DNA of 64,000 bases from Chloroflexota bacterium (GCA_016860845.1 BOKF01000033.1:32253-96252); one strand, 5' to 3'; shown: positions 8,787 through 16,930, counted from the first letter of the stretch. Numbers and translations are program-made. The notes: a model not told the origin generated them from the letters alone.

Positions 8787-8813
8787 CGCGACTCAATTGA
8801 GTCGCGTTTTTTT
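8787..8813 (+). terminator. Intrinsic terminator after the 6S RNA
   Basis: A perfect 20-nt palindrome, CGCGACTCAATTGAGTCGCG (8787-8806), followed by seven T. A smaller AT palindrome at 8771-8784 precedes it. Confidence 0.85.
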
Positions 8814-8820
8814 GTTCTCC

Positions 8821-8867
8821 AATCTCGTTCCCACGCTTCGCGTCACGCTTTGCGTGGGAACGAGATT
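8821..8867. repeat. Palindromic repeat (CTCGTTCCC family)
   Basis: Perfect 16-bp arms AATCTCGTTCCCACGC (8821-8836) and their complement (8852-8867). Related shorter copies occur at 26082-26114 and 36671-36701, so this is a dispersed intergenic family. Confidence 0.8.
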
Positions 8868-8907
8868 AGATAGATAAATTATTTAGCTCGCGTTCCTTAA
8901 TTTTTTC

Positions 8908-9117
8908 TCACCAATCCAGCTCGCAGCAGCCATCCGTCCAGTGCAGCGTGATATTGCCCCGATTGCTGCTTAAGCGGAAAAAGTCATTCCCCAGATTAAA
9001 ACCAAAATCATAGACTTGCCACAACATAACCAGGGTAATAACGGCAATAACTACCAGGGTGGGCAGGTGAAAGAAAGTATCCAGCAGCTTATCCAGTGTC
9101 AGTTGGCGCTTAGACAA
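8908..9117 (-). CDS. Small single-helix membrane protein
   Basis: 69 aa, starting 3 bp after the stop of the carboxylate-amine ligase gene, so almost certainly co-transcribed with it. Residues about 18-38 are one hydrophobic helix. The C-terminal 25 residues are polar and contain an adjacent Cys pair (TDGCCELDW). The tight coupling is the main evidence that it is real. The function is not recognised; the Cys pair next to a glutamate-cysteine-ligase-like gene may be coincidental. Confidence 0.55.
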   Translation of the reverse strand: MSKRQLTLDKLLDTFFHLPTLVVIAVITLVMLWQVYDFGFNLGNDFFRLSSNRGNITLHWTDGCCELDW

Positions 9118-9120
9118 CGC

Positions 9121-10218
9121 TTAACACCCCAGCACAGTTTCCTCGGCCAGCATATCCACCACCGCTTTCAGGTCGTTGGTTTCGTAGTATTTGCGCAGTT
9201 GGCGGTCGGCGCTGGTCCCTTCCTTCAAAATTGCTCTGATGCGCTCAAGCTCGCGGCGCGTCCCCAATTCATCCACTACATCGTCAATCAGGTCGAGGAG
9301 TTCGCTCATCAGCAAGCGCAGCGGCACCTCTTCTTCCTTGCCCAGATCAATTAGTTTGCCGTCTATCCCATCTTTGATGGCCCGCCACTTATTTTCGGCA
9401 ATCAATCCGCGGCGATAGATCCGCCAGCTCTGGTTGTTTTTACGCAAGCGAATCAGCTTGGCGACAATGGCCTGAATCAGGGCGGCAATGGCCAGCACGT
9501 CATCAACTTTGGTGACACAATCGCACATTCTAAATTCCAGGGTTGGGAACTTGGGATGGGGCCGGATGTCCCACCAGATTTTGGTCGGCTCCTCGATACA
9601 CCTGGTTTTGACGAGCGTCTGTACGTAGCGGTCATACTCCTGGGCCGAATCAAAATATTCCGGCGGGCCGGTGCGGGGCAAATCTTCAAAGATGATGCTG
9701 CGGTACGATTTTAAGCCGGTATTGCGGCCCAGCCAGAAAGGGGACGAGGTGGAGAGGGTTAAAATGTGGGGCATAAAATAGCTCATTTGATTCATCACGT
9801 CAATGCGCAAATCCGGGTCCTTGATGCCGACATGCACGTGCATCCCAAAGATAAGCAGCCGTTGCGCTACCATCTGCATATTGGCAATAAGACCCTTGTA
9901 GCGGTCCTTATCGGTGACCAGTTGATCCTGCCAGCGCGAAAATGGATGAGTTCCAGCCGCCACAATTTTCCGCCCGCCTTTGTCGGCAATCTCGGCCACA
10001 ACGCCGCGCAGCCGGGTAATTTCCTGGCGCGCCTCTTTGATGTTGCGGCACACATGGCTGCCGATTTCGACCTGAGATTGCATGAATTCCGGTTTGACCT
10101 GATCCCGGAAGAGTACCGCCCCTTTATCAAGGAACTCGGTAATAAACGAGGTCAACTCCCGGGTTTCGGGATCAATAATTTGGTATTCTTCTTCAATCCC
10201 TATCGTTAGGTCCTCCAC
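9121..10218 (-). CDS. Carboxylate-amine ligase, glutamate-cysteine ligase family 2 (YbdK/EgtA-like)
   Basis: The chosen start is GTG 10218, which gives 365 aa, the usual family length. GGGAGG lies 6 nt before it, and the protein then opens with the family signature TIGIEEEYQ. The longer frame to 10380 would cross the promoter at 10268-10295. Other family features are FMQSQVEIGSHV near 50, MHVHVGI near 125 (metal-binding His residues) and WWDIRPHPKFPTLEFRMCD near 225. The family makes gamma-glutamyl-cysteine or related amides by ATP-dependent ligation. The exact product here is unknown. Divergent from zwf-pgl-tpx, which suits a thiol-redox context. Confidence 0.85.
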   Translation of the reverse strand: MEDLTIGIEEEYQIIDPETRELTSFITEFLDKGAVLFRDQVKPEFMQSQVEIGSHVCRNIKEARQEITRLRGVVAEIADKGGRKIVAAGTHPFSRWQDQLVTDKDRYKGLIANMQMVAQRLLIFGMHVHVGIKDPDLRIDVMNQMSYFMPHILTLSTSSPFWLGRNTGLKSYRSIIFEDLPRTGPPEYFDSAQEYDRYVQTLVKTRCIEEPTKIWWDIRPHPKFPTLEFRMCDCVTKVDDVLAIAALIQAIVAKLIRLRKNNQSWRIYRRGLIAENKWRAIKDGIDGKLIDLGKEEEVPLRLLMSELLDLIDDVVDELGTRRELERIRAILKEGTSADRQLRKYYETNDLKAVVDMLAEETVLGC

Positions 10219-10267
10219 TTTTATCCTCCCCTTTGTCCAGGCTATTCGCCGGCCCACCTTTTGACGA

Positions 10268-10295
10268 ATTATAGCACAGTCTCGATAGACCTCAA
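10268..10295 (-). promoter_or_regulatory. Promoter of the carboxylate-amine ligase gene
   Basis: On the minus strand: TTGAGG (10295-10290), a 16-bp spacer, TATAAT (10273-10268) with TGC immediately before it (extended -10). The -35 element lies inside the palindrome at 10287-10319. Confidence 0.65.
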
Positions 10296-10319
10296 AGGTT
10301 TTAAAAACCTTTGAGGTCT
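10287..10319. repeat. Perfect 16-bp inverted repeat in the divergent promoter region
   Basis: AGACCTCAAAGGTTTT (10287-10302) and its exact complement (10304-10319), separated by one base. A degenerate relative occurs at 42677-42709. Here the element overlaps the -35 of the minus-strand promoter, so it could be an operator, or simply a repeat that landed there. Confidence 0.8.
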
Positions 10320-10353
10320 CACCCGGTTTTGAATTCCTCTTTTTGACCTTCTG

Positions 10354-10362
10354 TGCTACAAT
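10354..10362 (+). promoter_or_regulatory. Extended -10 promoter of zwf-pgl-tpx
   Basis: TGCTACAAT at 10354-10362, with no good -35 at the usual distance. It is divergent from the promoter at 10268-10295, leaving a leader of about 100 nt before zwf. Confidence 0.5.
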
Positions 10363-10468
10363 AAAATCTTCCACACTCAACGTTCCTGTACATCGCGGTT
10401 ATTCTTATAGACTGCGTTGATGCTGCAATGAAATTATTTACCAACCAATTGAGGAAGGAAAAGCGGCC

Positions 10469-12046
10469 ATGGCAACTACCCAATATGTGGAGGCCTTAGC
10501 GACGAATGATAAATCCACCCTCGTTTCGACGCCCCCTGGGAATAAGGATGTCGTCCGCAAAGTGCCCGAGCCATGTGTGGTTGTCATCTTCGGCGCTTCG
10601 GGCGACCTGACCGAACGCAAACTTATGCCGGCGCTGTTCAGCCTGGCCTGCGAAGAGCTGCTGCCGGAGAAATTTGCCGTTGTCGGCGTGGCCCGCAGCG
10701 AGATGGACGACGACAGCTTCCGCCGAAAAGTCAAAGAAGGTATTGCCCGCTTCTCGCGCCTCAAGCCGGATGAGTGCAGCGCCTGGCCCAAATTTGCCGA
10801 AGAGCTGCATTACCATCAGGCCAATTATGATGACCCGGCCGGCTACGCCGGCCTGGGCAACCTGCTGGCCCAAATTGACGAACAAGTCGGGGCCGGCTGT
10901 AACTGCCTCTTTTACCTGTCTACCCCCCCGCTGCTTTACCCGGTGATTGTAGAGCAACTGGGCAAGGCGGGTCTGGCCCAACAGGCCGGCGACAACTGGC
11001 GGCGGATCATCATCGAAAAACCTTTTGGCTATGACCTGGCCTCGGCCATCGAACTGAACCACCAGGTGCATGGGGTTTTCCACGAAAGCCAAGTCTACCG
11101 GATTGACCATTATCTGGGCAAAGAAACCGTCCAAAACCTGTTGGTCTTCCGCTTTGCCAATGCCATCTTTGAGCCGCTCTGGAATCGCAACTACATTGAC
11201 CACGTTCAACTGATGGTTTCGGAGGATGTCGGCCTGGGCAGCCGGGCCGGTTACTATGATACGGCGGGCGTCTTACGCGATATGTTTCAGAACCACCTGC
11301 TGCAACTGCTCACCTTGACCGCCATGGAGCCGCCGGCCGAGTTCAATGCCGTCTCCCTGCGCGACGAAAAAGTCAAGGTGCTCAAAGCGGTCCGCCAGAT
11401 CAAACCGGAAGAGGTGGCCCAATACACGGTCCGGGCGCAGTACCGCAGCTACCGCGACGAAAAGGGCGTCGCTCCCGGCACCGAAACGGCTACCTATGCC
11501 GCCCTCAAACTATTTATTGACAACTGGCGCTGGCGCAATGTCCCTTTCTACCTGCGCTCCGGCAAAGCCCTGACCGACAAACTGACCGAGGTCACCGTCC
11601 AGTTCCGCCACGTGCCCCACCTGATGTTTCCGCTGGCCCCCGGCGACCAACTGCCGCCGAACCGCTTGAGCCTGTGCCTTCAGCCCAACGAGGGCATCCA
11701 GTTGAGCTTTGAAACCAAAATTCCCGGCGCGGGCATGCGCACCCGTTCGGTAGATATGACCTTTCTGTACGAGCAAGATTTCGGCAAGAACATCTTGCCC
11801 GACGCCTACGAGCGGTTGATTCTGGACGCGCTTCAGGGCGATGCCTCCCTCTTCACCCGCGGCGACGAAATTGAGCTGGCCTGGCGCATCATTGACCCCA
11901 TTCTGCAGGGCTGGCAAAGCAAATACGCCCCCTCGATTATTTTTTATGAGTCCGGGGCCTGGGGACCCAGCAAAGCCGAGGAGTTCATCCAGGCCGATGG
12001 CCGGGAGTGGCTGTACGGCTGTGGCGCTGCTAAAGGCCGGGGTTAA
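10469..12046 (+). CDS. zwf: Glucose-6-phosphate 1-dehydrogenase
   Basis: 525 aa, about 25-30 longer than typical because of an N-terminal tail before the fold. The enzyme oxidises glucose 6-phosphate to 6-phosphogluconolactone and reduces NADP, the entry to the oxidative pentose phosphate pathway. The dinucleotide motif GASGDLTERKL begins at residue 42. EKPFG lies near 184, and the substrate/active-site motif RIDHYLGKE near 211 includes the catalytic His. ATG 10469 has GGAAGGAAAAGCGGCC upstream as ribosome-binding site. It is the first gene of the zwf-pgl-tpx operon, with only 3 bp to pgl. Confidence 0.96.
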   Translation: MATTQYVEALATNDKSTLVSTPPGNKDVVRKVPEPCVVVIFGASGDLTERKLMPALFSLACEELLPEKFAVVGVARSEMDDDSFRRKVKEGIARFSRLKPDECSAWPKFAEELHYHQANYDDPAGYAGLGNLLAQIDEQVGAGCNCLFYLSTPPLLYPVIVEQLGKAGLAQQAGDNWRRIIIEKPFGYDLASAIELNHQVHGVFHESQVYRIDHYLGKETVQNLLVFRFANAIFEPLWNRNYIDHVQLMVSEDVGLGSRAGYYDTAGVLRDMFQNHLLQLLTLTAMEPPAEFNAVSLRDEKVKVLKAVRQIKPEEVAQYTVRAQYRSYRDEKGVAPGTETATYAALKLFIDNWRWRNVPFYLRSGKALTDKLTEVTVQFRHVPHLMFPLAPGDQLPPNRLSLCLQPNEGIQLSFETKIPGAGMRTRSVDMTFLYEQDFGKNILPDAYERLILDALQGDASLFTRGDEIELAWRIIDPILQGWQSKYAPSIIFYESGAWGPSKAEEFIQADGREWLYGCGAAKGRG

Positions 12047-12049
12047 ACG

Positions 12050-12850
12050 ATGGAGCTTCACATTTTCCCAAACCCAGTACAGTTAGGCCAGGCTGCCGCC
12101 GCCCACGTCGCTCAACTCTCGGCGGAGGCCATTGCCGCGCGCGGGCGCTTCACCGTGGCGCTGTCTGGCGGCTCGCTGCCGCAGGTACTTGGCCCGGCGC
12201 TGGTCAAGCAGGCGACGGATTGGTCGGCCTGGCATGTCTTCTGGGCCGACGAGCGCTGCGTCCCGCTGACCCACCCAGACAGCAACTATTTCCTGGCCCA
12301 GCAGTATGTGTTCGACCACGTGCTGATCCCGCCGGGGCAAATTCACGCTCCTGACACCTCGCTCGACCCGGCCCAAACCGCCGCTGCCTACCAATCAACG
12401 TTAGCCCAAGTATTCGCCAACCAGTCTTCCAACCATCCAACCTTCGAGCCAAAGGCCCCCTATGGGCAACCTTCCAACCTTCCACCCCCTCCCCTTCCCC
12501 AATTCGATCTCATCCTGCTCGGCATGGGCGAGGACGGCCACACCGCCTCACTCTTCCCCGGCCACCCCCTCCTGCAAGAAACCGGGCGCTGGGTCGTCCC
12601 CATCTTCGACTCGCCCAAACCGCCGCAACAGCGCATCACCCTGACCCTGCCCGTGCTGAATAACGCCCGCCAGGTGGCCTTCATCGCCGCCGGGGCCGGT
12701 AAAGCGGCTATCCTGCCGCAGGTGTTTGCGGCCGGCTCAATCCTGCCGGCGCACCGGATTCAACCCACCTCCGGCCATCTCCACTGGTTTGTGGATGAAG
12801 CCGCCGCAGCTAACCTGAAAAAACCATATTCAACAGAGAGGAATTTCTAA
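12050..12850 (+). CDS. pgl: 6-phosphogluconolactonase (DevB/SOL type)
   Basis: 266 aa. It hydrolyses the lactone made by Zwf. Family motifs are VALSGGSLP near 40, WHVFWADERCVP near 62-73, DSNY near 78 and LGMGEDGHTASLFPGHP near 160-176. Between DERCVP and LGMGEDGH there is a Pro/Asn/Ser-rich insert of about 30 residues (12415-12500). Its DNA contains repeated CTTCCAACC-like words, so it looks like an in-frame low-complexity expansion in a surface loop. ATG overlaps nothing; it starts 3 bp after zwf. Confidence 0.93.
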   Translation: MELHIFPNPVQLGQAAAAHVAQLSAEAIAARGRFTVALSGGSLPQVLGPALVKQATDWSAWHVFWADERCVPLTHPDSNYFLAQQYVFDHVLIPPGQIHAPDTSLDPAQTAAAYQSTLAQVFANQSSNHPTFEPKAPYGQPSNLPPPPLPQFDLILLGMGEDGHTASLFPGHPLLQETGRWVVPIFDSPKPPQQRITLTLPVLNNARQVAFIAAGAGKAAILPQVFAAGSILPAHRIQPTSGHLHWFVDEAAAANLKKPYSTERNF

Positions 12851-12852
12851 CC

Positions 12853-13377
12853 ATGACCGAACGACCCGGCGCTGTGACTCACAAAGGTAGACCCTTGACC
12901 GTGATGGGCGACAGGCTCCAACCCGGCGACAAAGCCCCCGACTTTGAATTGGCCACCGGCCTTTTTTCCCTCGAAAAATTCACCCTGGCCGACACTGGCC
13001 CCAAAGTACGGCTGTTCAACGTCGTGCCCTCGTTGAACACCGGCATTTGCGACGCCCAGACGAAGCGCTTCAACGAGGAACTGGCCCAATATGGCGACAA
13101 AGTCGAGGGCTACACCATCAGCGTGGATCTGCCGGTGGCCCAGGCCAACTGGTGTACCGCCAGCGGGGTGGACCGGCTCAAGATGCTCTCCGATTATCGC
13201 AGCATGTCCTTTGGCGACGCCTACGGCACCCACGTTAAAGAAGTGCGGGTGGAGCAGCGCTCGATTTTCATCGTTGACCCCGCTGGCGTCATCCGCTATG
13301 TCGAGTACGTGCCGGAGATCTCCCAGCACCCGAATTACGATGCGGCCTTAGCCGCGTTGAAGGAAGTGGTTGGCTAA
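12853..13377 (+). CDS. tpx: Thiol peroxidase Tpx
   Basis: 174 aa, typical length. It is an atypical two-Cys peroxiredoxin that reduces hydrogen and lipid peroxides using thioredoxin. The peroxidatic Cys66 lies in VPSLNTGICD, matching the family VPSxxTxxCD site. The resolving Cys101 lies in LPVAQANWC. It follows pgl by 2 bp with AGAGGAATTTCTAACC as ribosome-binding region. Its place at the end of the NADPH-generating operon suggests coordinated peroxide defence. Confidence 0.94.
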   Translation: MTERPGAVTHKGRPLTVMGDRLQPGDKAPDFELATGLFSLEKFTLADTGPKVRLFNVVPSLNTGICDAQTKRFNEELAQYGDKVEGYTISVDLPVAQANWCTASGVDRLKMLSDYRSMSFGDAYGTHVKEVRVEQRSIFIVDPAGVIRYVEYVPEISQHPNYDAALAALKEVVG

Positions 13378-13389
13378 CTGACTTTCGCT

Positions 13390-13517
13390 TGTCACTCTGA
13401 ACGGAGCGTAGCGGAGTGAAGAGTCCCCCAAGACCTTCACTTTGGGCCAAGTTTCGAGGGATTTTTCGCTCCCTCCGGTCGCTCAAAACCTGTCCTGAGC
13501 GTAGCCGAAGGATGACA
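13390..13517. repeat. Degenerate palindromic intergenic repeat (TGTCA...TGACA type)
   Basis: The outer arms begin TGTCACTCTGAACGGAGCG and end near GATGACA, with GGATTTTTCGCTCC and other internal matches. It resembles the element at 34378-34479 but is more decayed. It sits between convergent genes. Confidence 0.5.
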
Positions 13518-13531
13518 TCCAAACGGAAATC

Positions 13532-14509
13532 CTACTGCCCCGAAACCATTGGCTGATAACAGAGGACAATTCCAACGAGAAACATGACGGCTCCCAGCAG
13601 CGCCGGAGCGAGGTGAATCAGGTCATCGTATCCGACGATGGGGTGGATGCCGATGGCGGTGGCAAACCCGATGGCGCCGGCCAGGCAGAGAACCTGCCAC
13701 AAACTCCGCGAGGAAGCACTGCACCAGACCGAGAAAAAGATGGCGATGCCGGTTGTCAGCACGCCGCCGCCAAACCCGGCCCGGTCGTGGGCGATAAGTG
13801 GGATCAGGCGGGGGTTGATCTGGTCTAAATCGGCGGGCAGCAGACCCATGAACTCCAGATCCTGCGGCACAAACACACGGGTCATGCCGACAAGCAGGAT
13901 GGTCAGCCCGCCGCCGCTCATGCCGATTGCCGTCAGGAGCAGGCACAAGCGCCCCAGGGCAAAGCGGGATTTCCATATGAGCGGAACGGCCGGCTCGAAC
14001 AGCGCTTGCAGCCGCTGGGGCCGGGGCAGCAGGACGGCTGAGCGAATCAGGCCCAGGACAAAACAGGGTAAGAGTAATAACGTGGCCGTGCCGTGCCAGG
14101 TGTCCAAGTAGCCGTAGCCGAGGTAGGCCAGGAAACTGCCAAAGCCCAGCAGGCCGGTCAGGACAAACAGCCACCAAGCCCAGGCTTCGCCCCGGCGCAG
14201 GGGAAACGCCGCCAGCCACATGTAGAGCAGGCCGATACTCATCAACGCCCCGCCGAAAGCCACCCGGTCGTGGATCATGAACCGGACAATCCGGCAGTCG
14301 TTGAAGGCGCACAACTGCTCAGCAGTCATGCCCAGGAATTGGGTATCATGCGGCAGGAAATGCCCCGTCGCGGCCAGGAACAGAGCAAACCCGCCCGCCA
14401 GGACGATGCTGAGGCCGGTGAACAGCAGCAGCGGCCGGCCATCGCCAATCAACGCCTGGAACAGACCTTGCTGGTCAGAGATTGAGTAGGGCATCTCGTG
14501 TTGTTTCAT
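13532..14509 (-). CDS. Polytopic membrane protein with an internal tandem duplication
   Basis: The start ATG 14509 was chosen because GGAAGG lies about 10 nt upstream and the region before it is not hydrophobic; 325 aa. About nine hydrophobic segments are visible. Two halves repeat a module: FLPHDTQFLGM...IHDRVAFGGALM in the first, and FVPQDLEFMGL...AHDRAGFGGGVL in the second. Each has a conserved His-Asp-Arg followed by Phe-Gly-Gly at the start of a helix. The first module also has a Cys pair in its loop. I do not recognise a named family. The polar HDR motif next to a membrane helix suggests a binding or catalytic site. Convergent with tpx. Confidence 0.6.
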   Translation of the reverse strand: MKQHEMPYSISDQQGLFQALIGDGRPLLLFTGLSIVLAGGFALFLAATGHFLPHDTQFLGMTAEQLCAFNDCRIVRFMIHDRVAFGGALMSIGLLYMWLAAFPLRRGEAWAWWLFVLTGLLGFGSFLAYLGYGYLDTWHGTATLLLLPCFVLGLIRSAVLLPRPQRLQALFEPAVPLIWKSRFALGRLCLLLTAIGMSGGGLTILLVGMTRVFVPQDLEFMGLLPADLDQINPRLIPLIAHDRAGFGGGVLTTGIAIFFSVWCSASSRSLWQVLCLAGAIGFATAIGIHPIVGYDDLIHLAPALLGAVMFLVGIVLCYQPMVSGQ

Positions 14510-14610
14510 ATCGTTGCCTGCCTTCCTATGAAACCGCTCTCGTGAAAGTATATTACCACAAATTCGACTTTTTGTGTCCGTGAATTCACTCCCAACGATC
14601 CAAATCTGTA

Positions 14611-14653
14611 GCACAAACTGTTAGTTTGTGCGGGTCAAACTAACAGTTTGACC
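14611..14653. repeat. Two adjacent mutually complementary hairpins
   Basis: GCACAAACTGTTAGTTTGTGC (14611-14631) is followed by GGTCAAACTAACAGTTTGACC (14633-14653). Each folds alone, and their cores (AAACTGTTAGTTT and AAACTAACAGTTT) are also complementary to each other. Confidence 0.7.
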
Positions 14654-14666
14654 AACATTACAGGCC

Positions 14667-14700
14667 AAAATAAAAACAGAGCGGCTCAAGAGCCGCTCTG
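14667..14700 (-). terminator. Intrinsic terminator of the GH99/SH3 protein gene
   Basis: Stem CAGAGCGGCT/AGCCGCTCTG (14677-14686, 14691-14700) with a 4-nt loop. On the minus strand it is followed by TTTTTATTTT. It lies 10 bp after the stop codon at 14711. Confidence 0.85.
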
Positions 14701-14710
14701 TCGGTACGCA

Positions 14711-16930
14711 TTATCTTAATCCTCGCCTGCGCCAGTAGAACTGATACCATAGAAAGGCGGCGATGACGACCAGGCTGAGAATCCCCCAGGGAAAATCGCT
14801 CCAATCAAAAGACGAAGCGCCGGAGCCGGCGGGGAGTTCGGTCAGGGCCGGGTCGGGGGTGCCGCGCTGGGCCAGCAAGGCAGCGGCAGTGGACTGGTAA
14901 ATGGAGGTAGCCGTCGGGGCCAGGGTCGGCAGTTCGGTCAGGACTGGCGCCTTGGGTGTTGGGGTTTGGGTAGGGGTGCGGGTGGGCCGGGGCGTCGGCG
15001 TGGCCGTGCCCTGGCCAAAAATCGGCACGGCTGCCCGGTCGCCCTGGAAACGCACAAACTCGGCCGAGACCCAGCCAAGCCCGTCCGGCCCGTCGGGGAA
15101 CTCGATCTGCCACCACTCGCCATCCTTGCTGATGGCGAACACATTGGCTTTGTCGCCCAGGTAAAGCCCGCCCACCAGATCCCCCTCGGTTGAGGGCGCG
15201 GCCCGGACATTGATCGGATCGGTCACCTCAATCGTCCCGGCGATGACCGGCTCGGTGGGGCTGGGGGTGGGAGTCACGGTGGGGCTGGGCGTGCTGGTCG
15301 CAGTGGACGTGGTGGTAGGAGTGGCGGTCGGGATATTCAGCTTAACCACGGGTACACTCGCCGCATCGCCGCTGAAATCTACCACGGCATCGGCCACCCA
15401 GGCCAGCCCAGCCTCGCCCGTTTCGTGCTCGATCTGCCACCACTCGCCGGTTTCATTTTTGCCGACCACGACCGCTTCCGCCCCGCTGTCGAGCCGTCCC
15501 ACCAGCTCAAAGTCAAGGCCGGGGCCGCTGCGCACGTTCACTCCCCCCGCCGAAACTTTGACCACCGGCGCGGTGCTGCTCAACGCTGCCGTCGCAGTCA
15601 GCGTAGACGATACCTGAAGATTGGCTTGAGCCGTGCTGGATGCCTGGGCCGGGCTGGGCGCTTCGACCACCGGCACGGTTTCAGCATCGCCGACAAACTC
15701 GACCACTTCCGCATTGACCCAACCGATGGTATCGGAGCCGCGCGGAAAGTGAATCTGCCACCAATCGCCGGCTTCCGTCTGGCCGATCACCTCAATCGGG
15801 CTGTCAGCCGCCAGTTGGCCGACCCGCTCAAAACTGGTATCCGGGCCGCTGCGGATATTGGCCCCGTCTGCGGCAACAATGTACGGGCCGCTGGGGGTCG
15901 CCACGGGTTCGGGGGTCGAGGCCGGTTCCGGCGTAGAAGTCTCTGCGGCTGGCGCGGGGGCAGCAGCCGGCGCCGGGGGTAGACTGCCGCGCAGGGTGGT
16001 AACCAACTCGCGGGTAATATCCAGGTAAAGATTGCCGTAGCTGGCGCTCGGCTCCAGGTGGGTGCCTTCCGGCCATTCGTTGAAGCTGGTGATAACGATC
16101 ATATGAGGCTGGCTGGCGACCGCACCGCGCCACGTCTCGCGAAAGTAGTCGCCGTTGCGCCGGGGCACGGCAAAACTGTTGGCCCGGGGCAGCCGGGTGT
16201 CGTCGTAGCCGGGCATAACCGTAGCGACCCACAAGCGGTTAAATCCATTTTCGGCGGCATAGGTCCGCACCTGGTTGCCCCACTTGGCCAGTTGGTCGGC
16301 CGGCGAAGCGGCCCAGGCGATGCTGTAGAGATGGTGACCGTCGAAGATCGCCTGATAGCTCAAATCCGTTCCCTCGGCAATCCAAAGAGCCGCCCGGTTA
16401 GGATCAACCTGCTGGCGGATAGCCGCCCACTGCTCCACCGAGAACTGCTGCTGCCGCCAGAAGAAAATGACCGGTTTGCCCTGATAGCGCAAATAGGCCG
16501 GGTGCTGGGCGTGGCTGGCCAGCAGCTTGGCCAGGGCGTCGGTGACGCTTGAGACGCTGCCTAAAAAGGGGCTAGTGACTTCCACATCCACGGCGGCTTT
16601 GAAACCTCTGGCCTGGGCCACATCAAGCAGGGTGCGGAAATTGGTTTCGGTCTGGTTGCCGACCTCCTGCGGCCCATACCAGGATTGGACAAAGGCGTCA
16701 ATCCCGGCGCTCTGCGCCTGCGCCACCTGCCGCTCGATGGTCGCCCGGTCAGACGAATTATACGGCTCGGCCGGCGTGTCCACCGATTGGCCGGAACTCC
16801 AGGTATTCTGATCAAACCAGGCATAGTAGAAGGCCAGTACCAGCGGTCCCTCCTGAGCCGACGCTTGAGGGAGCTGCACCAAAAAAATGAGGGTGAAGAG
16901 CAATGTAGTTATACGAAAAGTCAATTTCAT
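14711..16930 (-). CDS. Secreted GH99-like glycoside hydrolase with three SH3-like domains and a C-terminal membrane anchor
   Basis: Start ATG 16930 is favoured by a GGAG site 8 nt upstream and an immediate signal peptide (residues 1-26, ending PQASA-Q); 739 aa. Residues 27-330 resemble the GH99/WbsX-type barrel: FYYAWFD at the start, FVQSWYGP, YQGKPVIFFWR, and VITSFNEWPEGTHLEP with the expected acidic pair. An Ala/Pro/Thr/Glu linker follows, then three bacterial SH3 modules near 360-425, 465-530 and 565-630. Each has an AxxxNVRxxPS(D) opening and a GEWWQIEFP-type core. A Thr/Pro linker and a final helix (about 715-733, then RRRGLR) anchor it. Probably a cell-surface polysaccharide-active enzyme; the substrate is unknown. 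Confidence 0.75.
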   Translation of the reverse strand: MKLTFRITTLLFTLIFLVQLPQASAQEGPLVLAFYYAWFDQNTWSSGQSVDTPAEPYNSSDRATIERQVAQAQSAGIDAFVQSWYGPQEVGNQTETNFRTLLDVAQARGFKAAVDVEVTSPFLGSVSSVTDALAKLLASHAQHPAYLRYQGKPVIFFWRQQQFSVEQWAAIRQQVDPNRAALWIAEGTDLSYQAIFDGHHLYSIAWAASPADQLAKWGNQVRTYAAENGFNRLWVATVMPGYDDTRLPRANSFAVPRRNGDYFRETWRGAVASQPHMIVITSFNEWPEGTHLEPSASYGNLYLDITRELVTTLRGSLPPAPAAAPAPAAETSTPEPASTPEPVATPSGPYIVAADGANIRSGPDTSFERVGQLAADSPIEVIGQTEAGDWWQIHFPRGSDTIGWVNAEVVEFVGDAETVPVVEAPSPAQASSTAQANLQVSSTLTATAALSSTAPVVKVSAGGVNVRSGPGLDFELVGRLDSGAEAVVVGKNETGEWWQIEHETGEAGLAWVADAVVDFSGDAASVPVVKLNIPTATPTTTSTATSTPSPTVTPTPSPTEPVIAGTIEVTDPINVRAAPSTEGDLVGGLYLGDKANVFAISKDGEWWQIEFPDGPDGLGWVSAEFVRFQGDRAAVPIFGQGTATPTPRPTRTPTQTPTPKAPVLTELPTLAPTATSIYQSTAAALLAQRGTPDPALTELPAGSGASSFDWSDFPWGILSLVVIAAFLWYQFYWRRRGLR

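Noticed and set aside
9766..10209. A 147-codon plus-strand frame near the carboxylate-amine ligase gene
   Set aside because: Shadow of the ligase gene, which has all its family motifs.
10219..10380. Longer N-terminus of the carboxylate-amine ligase
   Set aside because: The extension is Lys/Arg-rich, crosses the promoter and the palindrome, and a strong ribosome-binding site precedes GTG 10218.
10496..11209. A 237-codon minus-strand frame
   Set aside because: Antisense to zwf, whose motifs are intact on the other strand.
12415..12500. Frameshift or pseudogene in pgl
   Set aside because: The insert is a multiple of three and all conserved motifs on both sides are intact.
15425..15982. A 185-codon plus-strand frame
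   Set aside because: Antisense to the repetitive linker and SH3 part of the GH99 protein; Arg/Ala/Gly-rich shadow.
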